Source: Caulobacter sp.
GTDB taxonomy: Bacteria; Pseudomonadota; Alphaproteobacteria; Caulobacterales; Caulobacteraceae
Assembly (NCBI GenBank): GCA_017744495.1
Contig: JAGIBE010000220.1
Coordinates: forward strand, 1 to 35,379
Direction: 5' to 3'
DNA: 35,379 nt
In this document: positions 15,754-22,383 of the stretch, piece by piece
Position numbering within the stretch: position 1 is the stretch's first letter
Layout: every line of letters begins with the position of its first letter
Translations under genes and position numbers: made by a program
Notes under the pieces: generated by a model
The model's input: only the letters and a program-made list of their open reading frames with translations
What the model was told of the DNA's origin: nothing
The model's database searches: none

Positions 15754-17079
15754 TTAGGCCGCCGGGGGCGCTCTCTCGCTCCACAGGTCCAGATCGTCCT
15801 CTCGCCCGATCAGGGCCAGGCCCGAGGCGATGGACTCGAACTCGCCGCCGGTCTCGATCTTGGCCGCCCCGAACCGGCGCAGGAAGATCTCGCGGACGGC
15901 CGGGACGAACGAGCTGCCGCCGGTCAGGAACACGCGGTCCACGCCTTCTGGACCCAGGCCCGAACGCTCCAGCGCCTGATCCACCGCAGTCTCGATGGCC
16001 TTCAGTTCCGGAGCGATCCAGCCCTCGAAATCCGTGCGTTTGACATCTTTCGCGATCAGCACCGAGCCGGCCTCGAAGCGGAACGTCGCCTCGTCCTGGC
16101 TGGAGAGGGCTTCCTTCAGCGCCGAGACCGAGCGGTAGAGGGCGTAGCCGTGGTTGTCGTCCAGCACCTCGATCAGGCGGGCGATCTTCTCCGGCTCGAC
16201 GGCCGTGCGTTCCAGCGCGCGGATGTCGCGCATGTCCTTGGAGGCGCGCAACAGGGCCAACTGATCCCAGCGGGCGAAGGCGGTGTAGTAGCGTTGGGGG
16301 ATCGGCAGACGGTTGTCGAAAGCCTTGTACAGGCTGCCCTTGCCAAGCTCCGGCGAGACCAGTTGGTCGATGATCCGGTAGTCGAAGGCGTCGCCGGCCA
16401 CGCCCACACCGGAGCGGGCCAAGGCGGTGGAGCGCAGCTTCCCATTTTCGCGCTCGAACCGCACGATCGAGAAGTCGCTGGTGCCGCCGCCGAAGTCGGC
16501 GACCAGCACGGTGGCGTCATGCTTCAGCTGGCGGGCGAAGAAGAACGCCGCCCCGACGGGTTCATAGGCGTAGCGGATATCGGTGAAGCCCAGGCGCTTG
16601 AAACCGGCCTCGTAGCGGGCCAGGGCCAGGGCTTCGTCAGGATTGCCGCCGGCGAAGGTCACGGGCCGGCCGACGATCACGCGTGGGGGCAGGGTGGCCA
16701 TGGCTTCGCCGCCGTGGAACCGCAGCTTCTTCAGGAAGTCCGACAGCAGGTCCTCGAACAGGTAGCGCTTGTTGAGGATCTTGGTCTCGGTGAAGGCGGC
16801 GCTGGCGGCGAAGGTCTTGAACGACTGGATGAAGCGGGTCTCCAGCGGGTCCTCGACATAGGCCTCGATCGCCCAGGGACCGGCCTCGGTCACCAGCTCG
16901 TTCGGGCGTCCGTCAGCGCCCATGACGGCGTGGAAGCTCAACGCCGAACGGAAGGCGAAGATGTCGCCGCTGGTCGTCGGGAACCTCACCAGCGTGGCGG
17001 GGGCGTCGCCATGGGTCATCGAGACCACGGTGTTGGTCGTGCCGAAATCGATACCGATCGTCGCTTGGGAGGACGTCAT
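15754..17079 (-). CDS. Hsp70-family protein without substrate-binding domain (YegD-like)
   Basis: This 441-aa protein consists of an Hsp70/actin-type ATPase domain: phosphate 1 loop IGIDFGTTNTVVS, phosphate 2 VADFGGGTSDFS, and the adenosine motif VFLTGGSSFVPAVRE. It stops soon after the ATPase domain (DnaK is about 640 aa), so the peptide-binding domain and lid are absent. That matches the YegD-type group, whose exact client is poorly known; a DnaJ partner is not encoded nearby. It is cytoplasmic, with no signal or TM segment. The start ATG is at 17077-17079 with only a weak upstream purine tract. It diverges from the esterase gene; the 112-bp space between holds a 15-bp inverted repeat. Confidence 0.88.
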   Translation of the reverse strand: MTSSQATIGIDFGTTNTVVSMTHGDAPATLVRFPTTSGDIFAFRSALSFHAVMGADGRPNELVTEAGPWAIEAYVEDPLETRFIQSFKTFAASAAFTETKILNKRYLFEDLLSDFLKKLRFHGGEAMATLPPRVIVGRPVTFAGGNPDEALALARYEAGFKRLGFTDIRYAYEPVGAAFFFARQLKHDATVLVADFGGGTSDFSIVRFERENGKLRSTALARSGVGVAGDAFDYRIIDQLVSPELGKGSLYKAFDNRLPIPQRYYTAFARWDQLALLRASKDMRDIRALERTAVEPEKIARLIEVLDDNHGYALYRSVSALKEALSSQDEATFRFEAGSVLIAKDVKRTDFEGWIAPELKAIETAVDQALERSGLGPEGVDRVFLTGGSSFVPAVREIFLRRFGAAKIETGGEFESIASGLALIGREDDLDLWSERAPPAA

Positions 17080-17105
17080 GGAGGAGGCCTGGACGGGAGC
17101 AGGGC

Positions 17106-17120
17106 AGGGTTCCTAACCCT
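17106..17120. promoter_or_regulatory. Inverted repeat between divergent Hsp70-like and esterase genes
   Basis: AGGGTT (17106-17111) and AACCCT (17115-17120) are perfect inverted copies around CCT. It lies in the 112-bp divergent region and could be an operator for either gene. There is no further evidence of function. Confidence 0.35.
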
Positions 17121-17191
17121 CCATACGCTGGCGTCAAGCGTGGTGCGGCGAATGAGCTTGGCGACCGGAGCTCCATGGCCAAGTCTGAGGC

Positions 17192-18007
17192 ATGTTTCGC
17201 AGACGATTCCTCGCGGCCGCCGCCGCCGCCCTGGTCCCCGCCGCCCTTCCCAAGTCGGCGAGCGCCGTCGTTCCGGACGGGACCTTTAGGGTCGACAGCA
17301 AGATTCTAGGCGACCAACGCCGGATCAACGTCGCCCTGCCGCCGGGCTATGCCGGTTCGAGGCGCCGCTACCCGGTGCTCTATCTCCTCGACGGCGGCAC
17401 GGTTCAGGAGGACTTCCCCAAGATCAGCGACTTCGTCGCCGAGGCCGTCGCAGCCGGGCGGGCGGCGCCGATGATCGTCGTCGGCATCGAGGGCGTCGAC
17501 CGCAAGCACGACCTGACCCACCCGGCGACCTTTCCCGACGATCGCAAGCTGCTACCCCAGTCCGGCGGCTCCGCGGCGTATCGCCGCTTTCTGGTCGACG
17601 AACTGCAGCCCTGGGTGAACGCGCGCTATCGGACCAACGGCCAGAGGGGTCTGATCGGCGAGTCCCTGGCCGGGCTGTTCACGGTCGAGACCTTCCTGCG
17701 CGAACCCCAGGCCTTCGACGCCTATCTGGCCGCCAGTCCCAGCCTGTGGTGGGACGACCAGAGCCTGTCGCGCGAGTCCGCCGCTCTGTTGGCCAAGGGG
17801 AAGTTCGCGGGTCGCCGGCTCTACCTGTCGATCGGCGACGAAGGCACGACGATGCAGGCGGGCGTCGACCGCGTGGTTGCGGCGCTGAAAGCCGCGGCGC
17901 CGAAGGGGTTGCTCTGGCGCTACGACCCCATGCCGGGCGAGCATCACAACACGATCTACGACCCGTCGGCGAAGGCGGGCCTGCCTTGGCTGTTTCCGCC
18001 GCGTTAA
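17192..18007 (+). CDS. Exported alpha/beta-hydrolase esterase (esterase D / Fes-IroE type)
   Basis: This 271-aa protein begins with MFRRRFLAAAAAAL, an RRxFL twin-arginine motif plus hydrophobic stretch and SASA cleavage site near residue 25, so it is likely a Tat substrate acting in the periplasm. The catalytic serine is S158 in GESLAG, the likely His is H251 in GEHHNTIY, and D216 in SIGDEG may be the acid. The RRYPVLYLLDGG and YRRFLVDELQPWVNARY blocks are characteristic of the putative esterase family that includes Fes/IroE enterobactin esterases and S-formylglutathione hydrolases. No siderophore genes are nearby, so the substrate is unknown. The ATG at 17192 has GAGGC just upstream. Downstream, the chemoreceptor gene starts after 84 bases. 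Confidence 0.85.
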   Translation: MFRRRFLAAAAAALVPAALPKSASAVVPDGTFRVDSKILGDQRRINVALPPGYAGSRRRYPVLYLLDGGTVQEDFPKISDFVAEAVAAGRAAPMIVVGIEGVDRKHDLTHPATFPDDRKLLPQSGGSAAYRRFLVDELQPWVNARYRTNGQRGLIGESLAGLFTVETFLREPQAFDAYLAASPSLWWDDQSLSRESAALLAKGKFAGRRLYLSIGDEGTTMQAGVDRVVAALKAAAPKGLLWRYDPMPGEHHNTIYDPSAKAGLPWLFPPR

Positions 18008-18091
18008 CCCGTCTTTCACGTGGTCCGGCAAAGAGTTTCGGAAAGATGACTGGGCCGCGCGTGTTTCGTATCAGGCCCGACGGGGGAAGCC

Positions 18092-19921
18092 ATGGGTCTC
18101 GACGACCTCAAGATCTCGACCAAGGTGCTGCTGCCTGCCGCCATCCTGGCCGTCGCCGTTCTCGGCTGCACGGGCATGGGGGTGTGGCAGCAAAAGAGCC
18201 TGCAGGACGCCACGCGCGTCTTGGTCGAGCATCGCTCGCCGGCCGAGGTGCAGTCGGCCCGCTTCAGCCGTCGCCTGAGCATGATGGGCCACGCCGCCCA
18301 CCGAGCGGTCACCTATGACGGCGCCTCGGAAGCGGCCCAGTCGGCCTCCAAGGAACTCGATAAGGTCTATGCCGAGGGCAAGGACAGCCTGGACAAGATG
18401 GTCAAGGCCGATCCGACCATCGCCCCGGTCGCCGACGGCTTCCGCCAACGCATCGACGCCCTCTACGCCGACGGGCGCGCCGCCGCCGATCTCGGCTTGG
18501 CCAATGATGACACCGGTGCCATCGCGCGCCTCGCGGCGCTGGATCCGGCCATTGAAAGCCTGTCCAAGGACGCCAAGGCCTGGGGCGACGGCTACCACGT
18601 CGAAACCGACGCTCTGGTAGCGACCGCCAACAAGAAGGCCAACGAGGGTGCGCTGACCACGATGATCCTGGGCCTCGTGGCCGCCTTGGGCGGCATGGGC
18701 CTGGCCCTGTGGATCGGCTCGCGCAAGATCTCGCGGCCCTTGGCCTCGCTGTCGCGGACCATGACCACCCTGGCCCAGGGCGAAGTGGACGTCGACGTTG
18801 TCGGCGCCCAGCGCAAGGACGAGGTCGGGGCGATGGCCCGTTCGGTCCAGGTGTTCAAGGACAACGCCGTGGCCCTGCGCGCCTCGGAAGCCGAGCAGCA
18901 GCGGATCAGCGCGGCCAGCGAGGCCGAACGTCGTCGCAATGAAGCAACCAGCCAGGGCGCGGCCCAGGACCAGGCCTTCGTCATGGAGCGGATCGCCGCC
19001 GGCCTGGCGCGTTTGTCGCGCGGCGACCTCACCGTCCGCGTCGTCGACGAGTTCCCCGAGGGCTATGGGCAGCTGCGCACCGACTTCAACGGCGCCATGG
19101 AGCACCTGGACCAGGCCATGGGCCAGATCCTGACGGCGGTCGGCGGCATCGGCCGCAGCTCCGACGAGATCACGGCCGCCGCCGACAACACCGCCCGCCG
19201 CAGCGAGCAGCAGGCCGCCAGTCTGGAGGAGACCGCCGCCGCCTTGGACGAGATCACCGCCACGGTGCGCCGCGCCTCGCAGGGCGCCAACGACGCCGCC
19301 CGCGTGGTCGGCTCGACCCGTGAGGACGCCGAGCGTTCGGGCGAGGTGGTGCGCGACGCGGTCGCGGCCATGAATGGCATCGAGCAGTCCTCGCAGCAGA
19401 TCGGCCAGATCATCGGGGTGATCGACGAGATCGCCTTCCAGACCAATCTCCTGGCCCTGAACGCCGGCGTGGAAGCCGCTCGCGCCGGTGACGCCGGCCG
19501 CGGCTTCGCGGTGGTCGCCCAGGAAGTTCGGGCGCTCGCCCAGCGCTCGGCCGAAGCCGCCAAGGAGATCAAGACCCTGATCTCGACCTCGGCCGGCCAG
19601 GTCGGCCAGGGCGTCAAGCTGGTCGGCCAGACCGGCGAGGCCCTGGAAGGCATCGTGTTCAAGGTGGGTGAAATCGACGCCCTGGTGAAGGAACTGGCCG
19701 CCTCGGCCGGCGAGCAGGCCACCAGCCTGCACGAGGTCAACAGCGCCGTGAACCAGATGGACCAGGGCGTGCAGCAGAACGCCGCCATGATCGAGCAGGC
19801 CACGGCCGTCAGCCACGCTCTGAAGACCGAGATCGGCGGCCTGGTGCAGATGATGAGCCGGTTCCAGGTCAGCGGCGGCCATGCCGCCTCCGCCGCCGCC
19901 CCGATGCGCCGCGCGGGCTAG
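18092..19921 (+). CDS. Methyl-accepting chemotaxis protein
   Basis: This 609-aa receptor has TM1 (about 11-32), a helical periplasmic region (33-187), TM2 (188-210), HAMP (208-262), a second HAMP-like section (about 290-345) and the MA domain with the CheA/CheW-binding tip (FQTNLLALNAGVEAARAG). The C-terminus is Ala/Gly rich and has no CheR-binding pentapeptide. The ATG at 18092 follows GGGGGAAG. The tip and flanking methylation helices are nearly identical in protein sequence to the receptor at 6756-8564, but codons differ, so these are diverged paralogues and not a recent copy. Its TAG (19919-19921) overlaps the stop codon of the convergent toxin gene. The ligand is unknown. Confidence 0.95.
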   Translation: MGLDDLKISTKVLLPAAILAVAVLGCTGMGVWQQKSLQDATRVLVEHRSPAEVQSARFSRRLSMMGHAAHRAVTYDGASEAAQSASKELDKVYAEGKDSLDKMVKADPTIAPVADGFRQRIDALYADGRAAADLGLANDDTGAIARLAALDPAIESLSKDAKAWGDGYHVETDALVATANKKANEGALTTMILGLVAALGGMGLALWIGSRKISRPLASLSRTMTTLAQGEVDVDVVGAQRKDEVGAMARSVQVFKDNAVALRASEAEQQRISAASEAERRRNEATSQGAAQDQAFVMERIAAGLARLSRGDLTVRVVDEFPEGYGQLRTDFNGAMEHLDQAMGQILTAVGGIGRSSDEITAAADNTARRSEQQAASLEETAAALDEITATVRRASQGANDAARVVGSTREDAERSGEVVRDAVAAMNGIEQSSQQIGQIIGVIDEIAFQTNLLALNAGVEAARAGDAGRGFAVVAQEVRALAQRSAEAAKEIKTLISTSAGQVGQGVKLVGQTGEALEGIVFKVGEIDALVKELAASAGEQATSLHEVNSAVNQMDQGVQQNAAMIEQATAVSHALKTEIGGLVQMMSRFQVSGGHAASAAAPMRRAG

Positions 19922-20202
19922 GGACGCTCCAGGGCGTGTTTGATCCGGGCGATGAGAACCATCGTTTCGGAAACCCGGTACTGGATGACGTATCCCGAGT
20001 TCCCGAAGGCGACGGGAATCTGACGCAGGTTAGGCGCCGGTCCAGCATGACCCCGTTCCGCATGTTCCGCCGGCGACAGCACGGCGGTGGCGATCGCGTC
20101 GACGGCTCGCCGCGCCGCGTACGGGTTCTTGGTGATCAGGAAGGTTTCGAGGCGCGAGAGGTCATGCTTGGCCCGTGCGGCCAGCCGCACCTCGCGTCTC
20201 AT
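19918..20202 (-). CDS. RelE/ParE-family toxin
   Basis: This 94-aa basic protein is of the RelE/ParE fold: RLAARAKHDLSRLETFLITKNPYAARRAVDAI is the N-terminal helical hairpin, followed by NLRQIPVAFGNSGYVIQYRV and a final VLIARIKHALERP strand, a usual layout. RelE members cut ribosome-bound mRNA and ParE members poison gyrase; the sequence alone does not separate the two. The frame is open further upstream, but the ATG at 20202 overlaps the antitoxin stop (ATGA), the normal arrangement for translational coupling. The stop overlaps that of the chemoreceptor on the other strand (CTAG), so there is no room for a terminator. Length is typical for ParE. Confidence 0.85.
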   Translation of the reverse strand: MRREVRLAARAKHDLSRLETFLITKNPYAARRAVDAIATAVLSPAEHAERGHAGPAPNLRQIPVAFGNSGYVIQYRVSETMVLIARIKHALERP

Positions 20203-20447
20203 TTGCGCGCGGCGAGACCAGCTTCGACGTTCGCGCGGAATGCAGCGATGGCGTCTTCGGCTGCGCAAGAGACGCCCGTGCGGTCGTGGTCTTCCAGCGC
20301 GGTCAGCGCTTCCGACCAATCGTCGTCCAGGGCCTGGTCGAGCGCCTGCAGAGCATAGGCTTCCAAGGACACGCCCGCGGCGTCCGCCGCGGCTCTGAGG
20401 CGGGCGGTGCGTTCGGGGTCGAGGCGGATGTCTGCGCCGTCGGCCAT
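20199..20447 (-). CDS. Antitoxin, ribbon-helix-helix type (ParD/RHH-like)
   Basis: This 82-aa acidic protein is encoded immediately before the toxin. The N-terminal part DIRLDPERTARLRAAADAAGVSLEAYA has the short strand followed by two helices of an RHH DNA-binding domain. The C-terminal half (DWSEALTALEDHDRTGV, FRANVEAGLAARK) would wrap the toxin. The pair should be autoregulated. The start was set at the ATG at 20447 from homology of the N-terminus and the promoter position: a TTGACG/TGATCC promoter would start transcription at or next to this ATG, and there is no Shine-Dalgarno, so the mRNA may be leaderless. The stop overlaps the toxin ATG by 4 bases. Confidence 0.82.
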   Translation of the reverse strand: MADGADIRLDPERTARLRAAADAAGVSLEAYALQALDQALDDDWSEALTALEDHDRTGVSCAAEDAIAAFRANVEAGLAARK

Positions 20448-20454
20448 GGCGGCA

Positions 20455-20482
20455 GGATCACTCGATGGTTCCACGCCGTCAA
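20455..20482 (-). promoter_or_regulatory. Likely promoter of the toxin-antitoxin operon
   Basis: Read on the minus strand: TTGACG (20482-20477), a 16-base spacer, TGATCC (20460-20455). Transcription would begin about 7 bases further, at about 20448, which almost coincides with the antitoxin ATG at 20447. Confidence 0.5.
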
Positions 20483-20492
20483 CGCCGCCGCA

Positions 20493-20521
20493 TTGACTTC
20501 CCGGCCCGCCTCCTGTCGATA
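20493..20521 (+). promoter_or_regulatory. Likely promoter of the HI0933-type flavoprotein gene
   Basis: TTGACT (20493-20498), a 17-base spacer, TCGATA (20516-20521). The start codon lies 28 bases downstream of the -10. It diverges from the toxin-antitoxin promoter within about 100 bp. Confidence 0.5.
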
Positions 20522-20549
20522 CGCCGCTCAAGAGAGAGGGGCGATCGCC

Positions 20550-21731
20550 TTGGAAGACTTCGACGTCGTGGTGCTGGGCGCCGGCGCGGCCGGGATGATG
20601 TGCGCCATCGAGGCGGGCAAGCGCGGCCGCAAGGTGCTGGTCGTCGACCACGCCAAGGCGCCGGGCGAGAAGATCCGCATCAGCGGCGGCGGGCGCTGCA
20701 ACTTCACCAACGTCAACGCCGCCCCGGCCAACTTCCTGTCGGCCAATCCGAAGTTCTGCGTCTCGGCCCTGCGCCGCTATCGGCCGAGCGACTTCATCGC
20801 CCTGGTCCAGAAGTACGGAGTCGCCTTCCATGAAAAAACTCTGGGCCAGCTGTTCTGCGACGGCTCGGCCAAGCAGATCATCGAGATGCTGCTGACCGAG
20901 ATGGATAAGGCCGGCGTCACGCTGCGCCTGGAGACGGAGGTCAAGGGCGTCGCCAAAGACGGCGAAGGCTGGCGTGTCAGCTTCTCGAACGGCCCGGTCA
21001 GCTGCCGCTCCGTCGTGGTCGCCACGGGCGGCAAGTCGATCCCGAAGATGGGCGCGACGGGCCTGGGCTACGAGATCGCCCAGCAGTTCGGCCTGAACAT
21101 CGTCGAGACCCGGCCGGCTCTTGTGCCTCTCACTTTCGAGGTGAAGACCTTGGAACGCCTGGCCCCGCTGTCGGGCGTGGCCCTGGACGCTGTGGTCGCC
21201 AGCGGCAAGACCCGGTTCGCCGAGGCCATGCTGTTCACTCATCGCGGCCTTTCGGGTCCCTCGATCCTGCAGATCTCGTCCTACTGGCGCGAGGGCGGCG
21301 AGATCAGCGTCGACATGGCGCCGGGGACCGATGTGTTCGCGGTGCTGAAGACCGCCCGCACGGCCACGCCGAAGCGGGCCCTGGCGACAGTGCTGGGCGA
21401 GATCCTGCCCAAGCGCCTGGCCCAGCTGATCGCCGAGGACGCCGACGCGGCGGCGCTAAACATGGCGGACCTCTCCGACGTCCGGCTGCGCGCCGTGGCC
21501 GCCACGGTCAACGCCTGGACGTTCAAGCCGGTGGGGTCGGAAGGCTATCGCACGGCGGAAGTGACGCTGGGCGGGGTCGACACCGACGGGCTGGACTCGC
21601 GGTCCATGGAGGCCAAGGCGGTCCCGGGGCTCTACTTCATCGGAGAAGTGGTGGACGTCACCGGCTGGCTGGGCGGCTACAATTTCCAATGGGCCTGGGC
21701 CTCCGGCTGGTGCGCGGGGCAGGCCGTCTAG
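20550..21731 (+). CDS. HI0933/YhiN family NAD(P)/FAD-dependent flavoprotein
   Basis: This 393-aa protein has an N-terminal FAD Rossmann motif (VVVLGAGAAGMMCAIEAGKRG), the family hallmark GEKIRISGGGRCNFTN, and GGYNFQWAWASGW near the C-terminus as in YhiN/HI0933 and BaiN-like enzymes. A conserved VATGGKSIPKMGATGLGYEIAQ block is also present. The physiological reaction of most members is unknown. The upstream frame stays open, but the TTG at 20550 is chosen: it starts at the first residues of the FAD fold, gives the usual family length, and has GAGAGGGG 8 bases upstream. The gene is followed by a 650-bp stretch without a gene. No operon partner is seen. Confidence 0.9.
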   Translation: MEDFDVVVLGAGAAGMMCAIEAGKRGRKVLVVDHAKAPGEKIRISGGGRCNFTNVNAAPANFLSANPKFCVSALRRYRPSDFIALVQKYGVAFHEKTLGQLFCDGSAKQIIEMLLTEMDKAGVTLRLETEVKGVAKDGEGWRVSFSNGPVSCRSVVVATGGKSIPKMGATGLGYEIAQQFGLNIVETRPALVPLTFEVKTLERLAPLSGVALDAVVASGKTRFAEAMLFTHRGLSGPSILQISSYWREGGEISVDMAPGTDVFAVLKTARTATPKRALATVLGEILPKRLAQLIAEDADAAALNMADLSDVRLRAVAATVNAWTFKPVGSEGYRTAEVTLGGVDTDGLDSRSMEAKAVPGLYFIGEVVDVTGWLGGYNFQWAWASGWCAGQAV

Positions 21732-22175
21732 GCGCGGCTTCGCGCTCTCACGCGGAAACCCGCTGAGCTCGGTGGGAAGGGTGCGAAGCGCCCGGGCCTC
21801 GCCCGGAGAAGCTTTGATGTTTGTACCGTTTCGACGAAGTCTGAGCGCTTCGCGTGGAACCGTTATCCGGTGAGCCTCCGAGACGCGGGGTTTTAACCCG
21901 CTCCCGACTTAGGCCCCCGACGGGCGGAGAGTTGGCGCTCTCCGGACCGCCCGGGCGATTTCAGCCCGGGCCTGCCGGCTGGTCTGTCTGCCCTGAGCGC
22001 CGGAGCTTCGTCCCATGTTTCAGGGAACCTGCTCCAACTCCAACCCAGGACGTCTCCGGAGAGACGCGACGGAAAAGCCTTCCCGCTCGACCACCCCCGA
22101 AGGCCGCATCGGTCGCCGTACGTGCGCCCTCCCCATGCCTTCAGGTGACATCAGGATACGGCAGGCCGGAAGGGT
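21732..22175 (+). other. Gene-free stretch with a series of perfect hairpins (possible structured RNA)
   Basis: No convincing gene is present. Successive short perfect stems are: GCGGG/CCCGC with a 7-base loop (21885-21901); GGAGAG/CTCTCC (21926-21943) inside CGGGC/GCCCG (21921-21953); GCCCGGGC/GCCCGGGC with loop GATTTCA (21949-21971), which competes with the previous outer stem; GGAGC/GCTCC enclosing TCCC/GGGA (22002-22035); CGTCTC/GAGACG with tetraloop CGGA (22051-22066); and GCCTTC/GAAGGC (22077-22104). It does not show the marks of tmRNA, RNase P RNA, SRP RNA or riboswitch classes I can recall. Strand is a guess. It could be an unknown ncRNA or a decayed element. Confidence 0.4.
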
Positions 22176-22241
22176 GAGGATAAGTTTGGTCGAGAAAATT
22201 TAAAGCGTTGATTTCACAAAGGTTCGCTTCCGCTTATCCTC
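22176..22241. repeat. 9-bp inverted repeat with AT-rich spacer
   Basis: GAGGATAAG (22176-22184) and CTTATCCTC (22233-22241) are perfect inverted copies separated by 48 bases. The spacer is much richer in A/T than the surroundings. It may be a promoter-bearing spot or the edges of a small decayed mobile element. Confidence 0.45.
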
Positions 22242-22251
22242 GAATAGACGC

Positions 22252-22338
22252 GGCCGGGGACATGCCCTTGCGGCGTGTCCCCTATTGCTTGGCTCAGTGC
22301 GAGACTTAGGGACACGCCGCAAGGGCGTGTCCCCGGCC
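22252..22338. repeat. Pair of facing REP-like palindromes (BIME-like)
   Basis: The left unit GGGGACATGCC-CTTGC-GGCGTGTCCCC (22256-22282) and the right unit GGGACACGCC-GCAAG-GGCGTGTCCC (22309-22333) are each hairpins of 10-11 bp with a 5-base loop. They are also near-perfect inverted copies of each other (with flanking GGCC on both outer sides), separated by about 26 bases. This is the layout of a bacterial interspersed mosaic element formed by two opposed REPs. It lies 46 bases before the acyltransferase start. No REP-associated transposase (RAYT) gene is in the window. Confidence 0.75.
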
Positions 22339-22383
22339 CTTCCTGGTCCGCCCCTTGCTCCCACGTGGGAAAGGAGCCAGCGC

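Noticed and set aside
15697..17289. Long plus-strand open frame (530 codons) opposite the Hsp70-like gene
   Set aside because: It is an antisense shadow caused by high GC3 coding bias; its composition is low-complexity and the minus-strand frame has clear Hsp70 motifs.
22105..22135. Group II intron domain V (GCACGTACGG on the minus strand)
   Set aside because: The 5' half of domain V (GAGCCGTATGCG type) and the GAAA tetraloop are missing, and there is no reverse transcriptase gene.
21820..22175. tmRNA, RNase P RNA or SRP RNA
   Set aside because: TTTCGACGAAG at 21830 recalls the tmRNA 5' half, but no tag frame of the AANDNFAEEFAVAA type, no TTCRANYC arm and no CCA end is present. RNase P and SRP core sequences are also absent.
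21854..22203. Small plus-strand frames of 107 and 62 codons in the gene-free region
   Set aside because: Pro/Arg/Ser-rich sequence, no good ribosome site, coincide with the hairpin string; coding is not supported.
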